Origin: Chryseobacterium takakiae
Lineage (GTDB): Bacteria; Bacteroidota; Bacteroidia; Flavobacteriales; Weeksellaceae
DNA: 64,000 nucleotides
NCBI RefSeq assembly: GCF_900129385.1
Contig: NZ_FQVO01000017.1
Location: 1 to 64,000, forward strand
Direction of reading: 5' to 3'
Shown: positions 7,966 through 16,673 of the stretch, one piece after another
Numbering within the stretch: the first letter of the stretch is position 1
Layout: every line of letters starts with the position of its first letter
The notes under the pieces: model-generated
Database searches by the model: none
Seen by the model: only the letters and a program-made list of their open reading frames with translations
Told to the model about the DNA's origin: nothing
Made by a program: the position numbers and the translations under genes

Positions 7966-8718
7966 ATGAAAAAAATAATATATATCTTCCTTTCAATTTT
8001 TGCCATAGGAATGATGAACGCTCAAACCAAAAAGAACAAACAAATGAAAAAGAAAATTTTATTTGTCGTGACCAGTCATGATACAAAAGGAGATACCGGC
8101 GAAAAAACAGGATACTATCTTGGAGAAGTAGCCCATCCCTGGGATGTTCTACATGAGGCAGGCTATGAAATCGATTTTGTAAGTCCGAAAGGCGGAACCC
8201 CTCCGGTTGACGGATTTGATCTGAAAGATCCTGTAAATAAAAAATTCTGGGAAAATAAAGAATACAAGAATAAAATCGACCAATCTTTAACTCCTTCTCA
8301 GGTAATGCCTGAAAATTATGCAGCAATATATTACGCAGGAGGCCACGGTGCGATGTGGGATTTTGCAGACAATACAGAATTAGCATCCATTGCTTCAAAA
8401 ATTTATGAAAATGGCGGCATTATAGCAGGAGTTTGTCATGGTCCGGCCGGCTTGGTCAACATTAAGCTTAATAACGGAAAATATCTGGTAGACAGCAAAA
8501 AGATCAATGCATTCACCAATGAAGAAGAAGCTGAAGTTAAATTAACGAATGTAGTTCCTTTCCTTCTGGAAGATCAACTGAAAGAAAGAGGCGCACAATT
8601 TGAAAAATCAAAACCATGGCAGAATCACGTGGTTAATGACCAGAGAGTGATTACGGGACAAAATCCCCAGTCTGCTAAAAGTGTTGGTGAAGCGATTGTA
8701 AAAGAATTGAAAAAATAA
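7966..8718 (+). CDS. Exported DJ-1/PfpI family protein (Hsp31-like)
   Basis: A 250-residue type 1 glutamine amidotransferase-like protein. Seen: a putative signal peptide (MKKIIYIFLSIFAIGMMNAQ), the conserved Glu in YYLGEVAHPW (E54), the nucleophile elbow AGVCHGPAGL with C157 and H158, and YYAGGHGAMWDF. Family members include glyoxalase III/deglycase-type enzymes acting on methylglyoxal and related electrophiles. The start is the ATG 1 bp after the ABM stop; an in-frame start at 7912 would overlap that gene and spoil the signal peptide. It is the last gene of the operon, followed by a strong terminator. Confidence 0.87.
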   Translation: MKKIIYIFLSIFAIGMMNAQTKKNKQMKKKILFVVTSHDTKGDTGEKTGYYLGEVAHPWDVLHEAGYEIDFVSPKGGTPPVDGFDLKDPVNKKFWENKEYKNKIDQSLTPSQVMPENYAAIYYAGGHGAMWDFADNTELASIASKIYENGGIIAGVCHGPAGLVNIKLNNGKYLVDSKKINAFTNEEEAEVKLTNVVPFLLEDQLKERGAQFEKSKPWQNHVVNDQRVITGQNPQSAKSVGEAIVKELKK

Positions 8719-8722
8719 TGAC

Positions 8723-8760
8723 AAAAAAGAGCTTTTCGTTTATCTGAAAAGCTCTTTTTT
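8723..8760. terminator. Terminator of the quinone operon
   Basis: A long stem (AAAAAAGAGCTTTTC / GAAAAGCTCTTTTTT) with an 8-nt loop lies 5 bp after the DJ-1 stop. Its A and T flanks let it serve the convergent AhpD-like gene as well. Confidence 0.9.
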
Positions 8761-8776
8761 TAATTTAAATAAGAAA

Positions 8777-9220
8777 TTATTTCCCGATCGGCATGTGCGT
8801 TGAAATGGCGATTCTGTTCCACATATTAATGACAACGGCTGCCATAATAATATCTGCAAGCTGACTTTCATTAAAAATTGTTTTTGCTTTTTGATACGTT
8901 TCTTCAGAAAGTCCTTTCCGGCTGATCAGCGTAACCTCTTCCGTAATTTGTAAGATAACCTGTTCTTCCTCTGTAAATAATTCTTTTGCATCTTTCCATG
9001 CATTCAGCAGAAAAATCCTTTGCGGTGTTTCACCATATTTGATGGCATCTTTGGTGTGCATATTCAGGCAAAACGCACAGCCGTTAACCTGTGAAGCTCT
9101 GATTTTGATTAATTCTTTCTGAATAGGTGTCAAAAAACTGTTCTGAAGGGATTCTTCCATTCCTATTCCTGCTTTGTAAGCAGCAGGGTGAACTGTTGTC
9201 CAGTTAAATCTTGCGCTCAT
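8777..9220 (-). CDS. AhpD-like carboxymuconolactone decarboxylase family protein
   Basis: A 147-residue alkylhydroperoxidase D-type protein. The CXXC...H active-site signature is seen as NGCAFCLNMHTKDA, with C48, C51 and H55. Such proteins are usually thiol peroxidase partners; substrate unknown. A Crp/Fnr-type regulator lies directly upstream on the same strand (66-bp gap), a pairing frequent in Bacteroidota. GAACTTTG, one mismatch from the -7 consensus, is on the minus strand upstream of the start. Confidence 0.87.
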   Translation of the reverse strand: MSARFNWTTVHPAAYKAGIGMEESLQNSFLTPIQKELIKIRASQVNGCAFCLNMHTKDAIKYGETPQRIFLLNAWKDAKELFTEEEQVILQITEEVTLISRKGLSEETYQKAKTIFNESQLADIIMAAVVINMWNRIAISTHMPIGK

Positions 9221-9286
9221 AATATTTTGTTTTAAAATTTCTAAGACAAAGTTCCGATTTGCAGATTCTAAAAATCTTAAACTGGT

Positions 9287-9859
9287 TTAAGAACGTAATT
9301 TCGCCCTGATCTCACTTAAATATTCCGGGGTAAAACCTAAAAAGGAAGCGATTAAATATTGCGGAATTCTTTGGATAAACCAGGGATATTGGGTACTGAA
9401 ATGGAGATACAATTCTTCTCTTGAAAATTCATAAAGATACCGGATTCTTCTTTCGGCCGCCGCATAAGCCCTTTGATAAACCATTCTGAAATAGCGTTCC
9501 ATCACAGGATGCTTTTCCAGCAATGCTTCCTGAGATTGGAAATCGATCTTGAGAATTATTGATTTTTCAACCGCCTGAATACAAAAATCGGATTTTATCT
9601 GTCTTTCGTAAGCAAAAGTATCGGTAATCCACCAGTTTTCGATGGCAAATTCCGTCGTTTGTTCAATTCCTTTTTCGTTAATAAAAAACTTTCTTAAACA
9701 GCCTTTAACAACAAAAAACATAGACCGGCAGATTTCACCGTCGCGCATCAGATCATTCTTTTTCTTTACCTCCAAAATCTGAAAATAAGAGATAACAGAA
9801 GCAAATTCCTCATCATTAATACTAATAAATTTGTCCAGATGTTGTTTGAAAGTTTCCAT
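9287..9859 (-). CDS. Crp/Fnr-family transcriptional regulator
   Basis: A 190-residue cyclic-nucleotide-binding-fold regulator. The N-terminal beta-roll includes RDGEICRSMFFVVKGCLRKF; the C-terminal helix-turn-helix includes IASFLGFTPEYLSEIR. No Cys cluster for a 4Fe-4S centre is evident, so it is not a true Fnr. It lies upstream of the AhpD-like gene and divergent from the DUF1304 gene, whose start overlaps its promoter. Effector unknown. Confidence 0.88.
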   Translation of the reverse strand: METFKQHLDKFISINDEEFASVISYFQILEVKKKNDLMRDGEICRSMFFVVKGCLRKFFINEKGIEQTTEFAIENWWITDTFAYERQIKSDFCIQAVEKSIILKIDFQSQEALLEKHPVMERYFRMVYQRAYAAAERRIRYLYEFSREELYLHFSTQYPWFIQRIPQYLIASFLGFTPEYLSEIRAKLRS

Positions 9860-9876
9860 TCCTGAAATTATATGAT

Positions 9877-9907
9877 CAAACTTAACTTTATTTTTTTAGT
9901 TTTACAA
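9877..9907 (-). promoter_or_regulatory. Promoter of the Crp/Fnr regulator gene
   Basis: On the minus strand, TTG (9907-9905) is followed after 20 bp by TAAGTTTG (9884-9877), a good Bacteroidota -33/-7 promoter placed 17 bp before the start at 9859. The -33 element overlaps the ATG of the divergent DUF1304 gene, so the two transcripts may interfere with each other. Confidence 0.65.
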
Positions 9908-10290
9908 TGACAAAACACGGTATTATGGAAATTGTAGCCAACATCTTAATTGCAGCGGTAGCTCTTGAACACCTTTATATTCTCTGGATGGAAATGTTTG
10001 CCTGGGAAACCAAGGGAAAAGAAGTATTTAAATCCGCTTTACCTCCGGAAATGTTTAAACCTACCAAAGGATTAGCGGCCAACCAGGGATTATACAATGG
10101 TTTTCTGGCTGCAGGATTGCTCTGGACTTTCCTAATCGAAGATCCCAAATGGCAAACCAACATTGCTTTGTTTTTCTTAGGGTGCGTTGCCGTAGCCGGG
10201 ATTTACGGCGCAGTTTCAGCGACGAAAAAGATCTTTTTTGTTCAGGCATTACCGGCGATTCTGGCGATTGTTGCTGTGCTTTTAAAATAA
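9907..10290 (+). CDS. DUF1304 membrane protein
   Basis: A 127-residue integral membrane protein with four likely helices (near 7-27, 55-75, 85-105, 108-126). The first helix and loop, ALEHLYILWMEMFAWETKG, are typical of DUF1304. Function unknown. It is divergent from the Crp/Fnr regulator. The 3' end is followed 27 bp later by a dispersed palindromic repeat rather than a clear terminator. MTKHG could be replaced by the ATG at residue 7. Confidence 0.85.
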   Translation: MTKHGIMEIVANILIAAVALEHLYILWMEMFAWETKGKEVFKSALPPEMFKPTKGLAANQGLYNGFLAAGLLWTFLIEDPKWQTNIALFFLGCVAVAGIYGAVSATKKIFFVQALPAILAIVAVLLK

Positions 10291-10316
10291 ACTTTTCTTG
10301 TAGAATAATATTTTTA

Positions 10317-10436
10317 GGAGCTGTTTCCCGCTTTCCGCACTCGCTATTTTTTTGTTTTCGGCGCGGCGGCTTCGCCGCCGCGCCGAAAACAAAAAAATGA
10401 GCTCAAACAAAGCTTCAATCAGGGCTAAAGTTGTCG
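10317..10436 (-). repeat. Dispersed palindromic repeat, copy B
   Basis: Same repeat family as at 498-611, in reverse orientation. The perfect 25-bp stem is 10346-10370 and 10374-10398 with loop TTC and centre GCGGCGGC/GCCGCCGC. The outer stem (TTTTTTTGTTTTCGGC) differs completely from the other copies, yet both arms changed together. The shared flanks are present as the reverse complement: GGAGCT, CCGCACTCGCTA, GAGCTC and GCTTCAATCAGGGCT. Confidence 0.85.
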
Positions 10437-10499
10437 ACAGCATTATAACTGTCTGAAAAATCTATAACTGCTTAACGATAAAACTAAAATCAACGAAAT

Positions 10500-10980
10500 T
10501 TACATTGACATTATTGTCTTTAAAATCTTTTACTCTTAAAGTATTGTTTAAATCCTTTCAGGATGACATTATGAGATAATAATTAAATCCAAAAATCCGC
10601 GCAATCCGCGGGAAATATATTAGCATCATTGTCTTAAAAAGCATCTTTATAATTAACAATGGTTAGATCCTTTCAGGATGACAACTCTGCGATAATTATT
10701 GAAGTAAAAAATCTGCGTAATCCGTGAAATCCGCGGGAAATATATTAGCATCATTGTCTTAAAAAGCATCTTTATAGTTAACAATGGTTAGATCCTTTCA
10801 GGATGACAACTCTGCGATAATTATTGAAGTAAAAAATCTGCGTAATCCGTGAAATCCGCGGGAAATATATTAGCATCATTGTCTTAAAAAGCATCTTTAT
10901 AGTTAACAATGGTTAGATCCTTTCAGGATGACAATTTATGAAAAATTACTATTAAGAAAAACCAATCAGTGCAATCTGCA
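10500..10980. repeat. Tandem array with 125-bp unit
   Basis: The word GGTTAGATCCTTTCAGGAT recurs at 10661, 10786 and 10911 (exact 125-bp spacing), and a diverged copy begins at 10546 (115 bp earlier). Units two and three are almost identical; the last is truncated. Each unit has the small hairpin ATCCT-TTC-AGGAT and a segment with ATCCGTGAAATCCGCG. I find no open frame or promoter in the 10437-10985 gap beyond these repeats. Confidence 0.9.
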
Positions 10981-10985
10981 GGAAT

Positions 10986-11453
10986 TTAGAAATCCAAAAT
11001 TTCACCAAGCCTTTTCTTCATCTTTTCAGCCGTAAACAAACCCTCATGATATTCAATCAGATTTCCGTTTTTATCTGCAATTAGCCATAGCGGATAAACA
11101 GGCTGACTTTTATTTTTTGACAAAGCCAAAGCTAGCTCATGAATTCCGGAATTTCCGTTCGGTAAATACTTAAATTCCTTTGCTTGAAAACGAATGGTCT
11201 CTTTCATTTTTTCCGCCTCAAAATTGATAAAGTAAAAGTTTTCATTAATCAGCTTTACCAGATCTTTATCCTTATTCAATTCAAAAGATTCGATCTTACA
11301 AATCGGGCACCAGCTTGTATAAATATGAATAATGACTGGCTTTGGGTTCTCTTTCTGCTGAACTTCCAAATCGGCAAAAGTGCCTGTTTTCATCTGTGAA
11401 AGACAAAAACAGGGCACCATCATTAAAAATAAAAATAGTGTTAATCTTTTCAT
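10986..11453 (-). CDS. Exported thioredoxin-family protein
   Basis: A 155-residue thioredoxin-like protein with a signal peptide (residues 1-20) and the active-site motif SWCPICK (C49, C52). It is probably periplasmic, reducing or oxidising protein or metal-bound thiols. A TonB receptor with a CXXC-like pair in its plug is encoded upstream on the same strand, but a 268-bp gap separates them. That gap holds a repeat of CCGCAAAAAG/CTTTTGCGG type and no gene. Confidence 0.85.
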   Translation of the reverse strand: MKRLTLFLFLMMVPCFCLSQMKTGTFADLEVQQKENPKPVIIHIYTSWCPICKIESFELNKDKDLVKLINENFYFINFEAEKMKETIRFQAKEFKYLPNGNSGIHELALALSKNKSQPVYPLWLIADKNGNLIEYHEGLFTAEKMKKRLGEILDF

Positions 11454-11721
11454 TTCATATTATTTTTCTGCCGCAAAAAGAGACAAAAGATTTGAACCTT
11501 TTTTTAGATTTTTAAAATAATTCTTTTGCTTCTTTTGCGGTTAATCTTATTTTAAACGTGATACGTCCAATTTCCTTTCTCATTAAATGACCAAAAAAAT
11601 TAATTTAATTAAGTGACCGGCCCAAGCTTCGCGTAGCAAATTTATTTGCCTTTGCCTTCTAAAAAATGATCATTTTTAATATAATCTTTGCGTTAAAACT
11701 TTTAATATTCAATTATAATTG

Positions 11722-13788
11722 TTATTTCAAAATATATTTAATTCCCAAAAAGCCTCTTATTTTCTGCATCGGAGCATATCCGTATGTTGTATCAAAAGTA
11801 TAACGATTAGGATTGGTTACGGGATCATCCACATACCTGTCGAAAGGGTCAAACGGTCTCATCAAAGGATCTTTCGGGGTAAAATTAAACAGATTCTTGA
11901 TGCCGCAGTATACCTCGAATCCAGATTTAAAACTTTTAGAAATCTGTATATTCGCTAATGTATAAAACGGTGAATATTCCGGGCGGTAATCATTCGGTAA
12001 AACCGGTAACCGCATCGGTCCGTAGAATTGTCCGGTAAAATCTACGGTAAGATTATTTGCAAATCTGTAAGTAAGCGCATACGTTCCGCTCCATTTCGGA
12101 GCATGGAGCTGCTGCGACTTTTGTCTTTCATCATCAAATTTCTGATAAACATCCAGAAAGGTAACTCCCAAACCCACACTCAGCGGAAAGCTGAAACTGT
12201 AATCCACATTCAGAGAGACACCTCTTGAAATTCCATAGCCATTCAGGTTATCATAAATGATTTTCGAAGGATCTGTATCAAAATCTCCTACAATTTTATT
12301 GCTGAAATACGTATAAAAGGCAGACGCATCCAGGTTGATCAGGCTTTTTCCTGCTGGAATTTTCCAGATGTAATTCAGGTTTCCGTTGACTGATCTTTCC
12401 GGTTTCAAATCAGACTGAATCACCACTTCGCGCGAACCGGTAAGCGCGGCGTGATCTTCCGTAAAAAGATTCACAACTCGAAATCCTGTTCCAAAATTAA
12501 ACCTCAGCGTATGATAGGGATTGGGAGAAAATTTCCATGCAAAACGCGGCGAGTGTACCGTGTGATGAACTTTATCATAATCCATCCGATAACCCAGCAA
12601 AACGGTATTTTTTTCGTTAACCTCCCACTGATCCTGGACAAATGCTCCAAATATCGGAGACTTCATAGGAGCATTCATTCCTTCAGCAGAAAGAGTTCCG
12701 GGCGTATTGTCATCATAAAATGTTCTTTTTAAGGTAAGTCCTGCAGTAAGATCATGATTTCCGAATTTTCTATCCCAGAAAGTCTGCATAAAAAGCACCT
12801 TTTGCGTTGCCGTAAAAGGATTGTTCCCGTAAAAAGAATTCTGATCATGAAAATTATATGAAAATTGGGTAATGATATTTTCTTTCAGAGGCCATTGATA
12901 AACCCCAAATGCTTCTACCCGGTTGGTATAAATACTTTCTCCGTAAATGATATCACTTCCGCGGTAAGATTTGTTCCACTGCATTTCTCCTCCGAAACGG
13001 TCTTCATATAAATAGCGCAATGCAAAGCTTGCCTGACGGTTTTCTTTTCTTACAAAATTCCATTTATTAAAGATTGAAATTCTATTCTGCAATGCGCCGT
13101 CTGTAAAATTATCTTGATTTTCATCAAATCTTTTCTCGAAATTAAAATAATTGAGGCTTAAAAGCGAAGCGACATTTTTACCGAAATTAAATTTTGTGGA
13201 AAGATCAACATTATTTTCGCTCCAGGTGGTGGTCATAAGATCAACACTTAATTTTGGGGCAGTCAGCGCATTTTTAGTAATAATATTGATCACACCGCCC
13301 ATTGCTTCGGAACCATAAATAGAAGAAGCAGGACCTTTCACCACTTCAATTCTATCCACAAGGCTGTTCGGGATTCCGCTAAGCCCGTACACGGTGGAAA
13401 GCGAGCTTACAATCGGCATCCCGTCAATTAAAATCATGGTATAAGGACCTTCCAGACCGTTAATATGAATATCTCCCGTATTGCAAACCGAACAGTTGAG
13501 CTGAGGTTTAACGCCATTCACCATGGAAATAGCTTCAAAGATGTTCAGTGTTGGATTTTTCTGGAAAAATTTCTGGCTGTAAATTTCTACAGCTACCGGA
13601 CTTTTTGATCTGCTTACAGGCTTTATTGTTCCTGTAATAATCACGTCATCAATATTCTGTGTCTTTTCGGCTGGAGGTGAAACTTTCAACGAATCCTGAT
13701 TATCGGGAGATTGTACTTCCACACTGTTGGTATTTTGGGAGAAGTACAACATCGGTAAAAAGAGCAAAGAATATAGTATTCGCTTCAT
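11722..13788 (-). CDS. TonB-dependent outer-membrane receptor
   Basis: A 688-residue TonB-dependent receptor: signal peptide (MKRILYSLLFLPMLYFSQ), TonB-box-like segment near IDDVIITGTI, plug domain with INGLEGPYTMILIDGMPIV and VDRIEVVKGPASSIYGSEA, then a beta-barrel ending in Lys. The plug carries a Cys pair, NCSVCNTGD, about 100 residues in; disulfide or metal contact is possible. Substrate unknown. I chose the ATG at 13788 because it begins the signal peptide; an earlier in-frame start at 13818 would overlap the promoter. The promoter contains a perfect dyad. Confidence 0.88.
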   Translation of the reverse strand: MKRILYSLLFLPMLYFSQNTNSVEVQSPDNQDSLKVSPPAEKTQNIDDVIITGTIKPVSRSKSPVAVEIYSQKFFQKNPTLNIFEAISMVNGVKPQLNCSVCNTGDIHINGLEGPYTMILIDGMPIVSSLSTVYGLSGIPNSLVDRIEVVKGPASSIYGSEAMGGVINIITKNALTAPKLSVDLMTTTWSENNVDLSTKFNFGKNVASLLSLNYFNFEKRFDENQDNFTDGALQNRISIFNKWNFVRKENRQASFALRYLYEDRFGGEMQWNKSYRGSDIIYGESIYTNRVEAFGVYQWPLKENIITQFSYNFHDQNSFYGNNPFTATQKVLFMQTFWDRKFGNHDLTAGLTLKRTFYDDNTPGTLSAEGMNAPMKSPIFGAFVQDQWEVNEKNTVLLGYRMDYDKVHHTVHSPRFAWKFSPNPYHTLRFNFGTGFRVVNLFTEDHAALTGSREVVIQSDLKPERSVNGNLNYIWKIPAGKSLINLDASAFYTYFSNKIVGDFDTDPSKIIYDNLNGYGISRGVSLNVDYSFSFPLSVGLGVTFLDVYQKFDDERQKSQQLHAPKWSGTYALTYRFANNLTVDFTGQFYGPMRLPVLPNDYRPEYSPFYTLANIQISKSFKSGFEVYCGIKNLFNFTPKDPLMRPFDPFDRYVDDPVTNPNRYTFDTTYGYAPMQKIRGFLGIKYILK

Positions 13789-13796
13789 GAAATTAA

Positions 13797-13835
13797 AATT
13801 GTTAGACAAAACTAACAATTATTTTTTAATTACAA
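13797..13835 (-). promoter_or_regulatory. Receptor promoter overlapped by a perfect dyad
   Basis: Minus strand: TTTTG near 13833-13837, an 18-bp spacer and the -7 box TAGTTTTG (13814-13807), 19 bp before the ATG at 13788. A 9-bp perfect inverted repeat AATTGTTAG-N6-CTAACAATT (13797-13805 / 13812-13820) surrounds the -7 box. Placement over the -7 element suggests a repressor operator; the regulator is unknown. Confidence 0.6.
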
Positions 13836-13880
13836 AAGTCTTATATTAATATTGATTAAATTCAATTCATGAAAAAGTAT

Positions 13881-13888
13881 TACATTTG
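13881..13888 (+). promoter_or_regulatory. -7 box of hmgA
   Basis: TACATTTG matches TANNTTTG and lies 22 bp before the hmgA ATG. An ATTGAT word occurs upstream at 13851 but with a 26-bp spacer, so the -33 element is uncertain. Confidence 0.5.
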
Positions 13889-13910
13889 AGAAACGACATA
13901 TAAAAGTAAA

Positions 13911-15098
13911 ATGAGATATCATCAGTCGGGAAATATTCCCCAAAAAAGACATACGATTTTCAAATCTCCTGAAGATAAATTTTACTATGAACAGCTTTTC
14001 GGAACCGAAGGTTTTCATGGAATTTCTTCTTTATTATACCATATTCACCGTCCTACGCAAATCAAATCCATAGGTGAAGCCAAAGATGTGACGCCCAAAA
14101 TTGCTGTTGCTAAAAATGTAACACCAAGAATGTTCAAGGGAATGAATGTAATGCCTGAAGATGATTTTTTGGACAGCAGAAAATTTCTGATGGTCAACAA
14201 TGACCTGAAAATGGGGCTTTCCAAACCCCGGAAATCAACGGATTATTTTTACAAAAACGCAGAATGCGATGAGCTTTTATTTGTTCATAATGGAAGCGGA
14301 ATACTTAAAACTTTTGTTGGCAACCTGGAATTTTCTGTAGGAGATTATCTAATTATCCCGAGAGGAACGATTTACCAGGTAGAACTTAACTCTGAAGATA
14401 CGGTATTCTTCGTATTGGAAAGCCACTCCCCTATCTACACCCCGAAAAGATACAGAAATGAGTTTGGCCAGCTGCTGGAACATTCTCCGTTTTGTGAAAG
14501 AGATATCGTTGCTCCCACTTTCGTGGAACCGAAAGACGAAAAAGGAGAATTTTTAATTAAAGTAAAAAAGGAAAATCAGATCACGGATTTTATTTACGCT
14601 ACCCATCCTTTCGACGTCGTAGGCTGGGACGGCTATTTTTATCCTTATAAATTTAATATCAAGAATTTTGAACCGATTACGGGAAGAATTCACCAGCCAC
14701 CTCCGGTACACCAGAATTTTGAAGGCCATAACTTTGTAGTTTGTTCATTCTGTGCAAGAATGTATGATTATCATCCAATGGCTATTCCTGCTCCGTATAA
14801 TCATTCAAATATTGATTCTGATGAAGTACTGTTCTATACGGAAGGAGATTTCATGAGCAGGAATCATATTGATCTTATGGACTTTACCCTTCATCCGGGA
14901 GGAATTGTTCACGGCCCGCATCCCGGAGCAATGGAAAGAAGCATCGGAAAAAAATTCACTGAAGAATATGCTGTGATGGTAGATCCTTTCCGACCGCTGA
15001 AAATTACGGAGGAAGCTCTGAAAGTGGAAGATCCATCCTACAAAACGTCATGGCTTGAAGAAGAAGATAAAACTCTGGAAGACCGTTCTCAGGAATAA
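13911..15098 (+). CDS. hmgA: Homogentisate 1,2-dioxygenase
   Basis: A 395-residue cupin-type dioxygenase that opens homogentisate to maleylacetoacetate with Fe(II). The N-terminus (MRYHQSGNIPQKRHTIFKSP) is characteristic. Iron-ligand candidates lie in the C-terminal cupin around YNHSNIDSDEVLFYTEGDF and LHPGGIVHGPHPGAMERS. It is shorter than the eukaryotic enzyme (about 445 residues). First gene of the tyrosine catabolic cluster with hpd and fahA downstream; a terminator after it suggests partly separate transcription. Confidence 0.95.
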   Translation: MRYHQSGNIPQKRHTIFKSPEDKFYYEQLFGTEGFHGISSLLYHIHRPTQIKSIGEAKDVTPKIAVAKNVTPRMFKGMNVMPEDDFLDSRKFLMVNNDLKMGLSKPRKSTDYFYKNAECDELLFVHNGSGILKTFVGNLEFSVGDYLIIPRGTIYQVELNSEDTVFFVLESHSPIYTPKRYRNEFGQLLEHSPFCERDIVAPTFVEPKDEKGEFLIKVKKENQITDFIYATHPFDVVGWDGYFYPYKFNIKNFEPITGRIHQPPPVHQNFEGHNFVVCSFCARMYDYHPMAIPAPYNHSNIDSDEVLFYTEGDFMSRNHIDLMDFTLHPGGIVHGPHPGAMERSIGKKFTEEYAVMVDPFRPLKITEEALKVEDPSYKTSWLEEEDKTLEDRSQE

Positions 15099-15122
15099 TA
15101 AGCATTTCATAAAAATATAATA

Positions 15123-15152
15123 GGACCGAATTTGTAATGATTCGGTCTTTTT
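15123..15152 (+). terminator. Terminator after hmgA
   Basis: Stem GACCGAAT / ATTCGGTC with an 8-nt loop, followed by TTTTTTT. Confidence 0.85.
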
Positions 15153-15258
15153 TATTTAACATAATTGATAGAATATGATAAAAATCTGGCAAATTTTGGG
15201 CTCTATAAAAACAATATCAATTATCTTTAAGTCAGAGAAAATTTATAAAAAAATCAAT

Positions 15259-16533
15259 ATGTACAATTATATCAGTGCAGAGGAAGCTATTTATACCATC
15301 AAAAGCGGAAACCGCGTTTTTTTTCATGGAAGTGCATGTACCCCGAATTACCTGATCGATGAACTGGCAAGACAATCCCACAGATTGGAAAATGTGGAAA
15401 TGGTTTCCATAACCCAGCAGGGAAATGTTGAGATTGCCAAACCTCAGTATAAAGATAAATTTTTTGTGAATTCATTATTTGTTTCTTCACCGGTGAGAGA
15501 CGCTGTCAACTCAGACAGAGGAGATTTTGTTCCTGTCTTTTTAAGTGAAATCCCGATTCTTTTCAGAAAAAATATTCTTCCGCTTGACGTTGCTTTAATA
15601 ACGGTTTCACCACCGGACAAACACGGTTTTTGTACTTTGGGAACTTCGGTAGACGTCGCCAGAGCAGCAGTAGACACTGCAAAAATCATTGTAGCAATTG
15701 TAAACCCTTTAATGCCGAGAACCCACGGCGACGGGATGATCCACATCAGCAAAATCACCAAATTGGTGTGGCATGAAGAAGAACTTCCAACCGTTGATTA
15801 CGGTTCGAAAGTGGGTCCGGAAGAAATGGAAGTCGGGAAAAATGTAGCCCAGCTTATTGATGACCGCTCTACCCTACAAATGGGAATCGGAACAATTCCT
15901 GACGCCGTTTTGAAATGCCTTCATAATCACAAAGATTTAGGCGTTCACACCGAAATGCTGAGCGATGGTGTTATCGATCTTATTCAGAATGATGTCATCA
16001 ACAATAAATATAAAGGATATAACGACAATAAAACCATTACCAGCTTCTGTTTCGGAACCAGAAAGCTGTATGATTACGTAGATGACAATACGGTTTTTTC
16101 TTTTGATGATGTAAGTACGGTAAACTTCCCGATCAATATCATGAGAAATAAAAAAATGGTGGCCATTAATTCGGCCATTGAAATTGACCTTACCGGACAG
16201 GTGTGTGCAGATTCCATCGGGACCATGCAGTACAGCGGAATCGGAGGCCAGATGGATTTTATGAGAGGCGCCGCATTAAGTGAAGACGGAAAACCGATCA
16301 TTGCCATCACTTCAAGAACAAAGAAAGGAGTATCCCGAATCGTTCCTTATCTGAAACCTGGCGCCGGAGTGGTAACGACAAGAGGACATATTCACTGGGT
16401 GGTTACAGAATACGGAACTGCGTATTTATATGGTAAAAATTTAAAGCAAAGAGCTCAGGAGCTCATCAGCATTGCGCATCCCGATGACCGGGAAATGCTG
16501 GAAAGAGCTGCTTATGAAAGGTTCAAACATTAG
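15259..16533 (+). CDS. Acetyl-CoA hydrolase/CoA-transferase family protein
   Basis: A 424-residue class I-like CoA transferase of the acetyl-CoA hydrolase/4-hydroxybutyrate CoA-transferase group. The probable catalytic Glu lies in HTEMLSDGVIDL; further family features are MGIGTIPDAVL, YSGIGGQMDFMRGA and the C-terminal TRGHIHWVVTEYG. I chose ATG 15259 (MYNYISAEEA); an in-frame ATG at 15175 adds a basic segment not expected for the family. Lying between hmgA and hpd, it may handle the acetoacetate released by fumarylacetoacetase or supply acetyl units (inference). Confidence 0.88.
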   Translation: MYNYISAEEAIYTIKSGNRVFFHGSACTPNYLIDELARQSHRLENVEMVSITQQGNVEIAKPQYKDKFFVNSLFVSSPVRDAVNSDRGDFVPVFLSEIPILFRKNILPLDVALITVSPPDKHGFCTLGTSVDVARAAVDTAKIIVAIVNPLMPRTHGDGMIHISKITKLVWHEEELPTVDYGSKVGPEEMEVGKNVAQLIDDRSTLQMGIGTIPDAVLKCLHNHKDLGVHTEMLSDGVIDLIQNDVINNKYKGYNDNKTITSFCFGTRKLYDYVDDNTVFSFDDVSTVNFPINIMRNKKMVAINSAIEIDLTGQVCADSIGTMQYSGIGGQMDFMRGAALSEDGKPIIAITSRTKKGVSRIVPYLKPGAGVVTTRGHIHWVVTEYGTAYLYGKNLKQRAQELISIAHPDDREMLERAAYERFKH

Positions 16534-16673
16534 CAATTATTAATTTCTAAATTGATGTCAGGAATTTTCATTACGCTTTCAGAGGATTACCTAACGTTTG
16601 TTTGTTAATATTTTTCGTATTAGTCAGAAATTCGTAATTTGCGTCCTATAAATATAAAAGTAAAAATAGAAAT

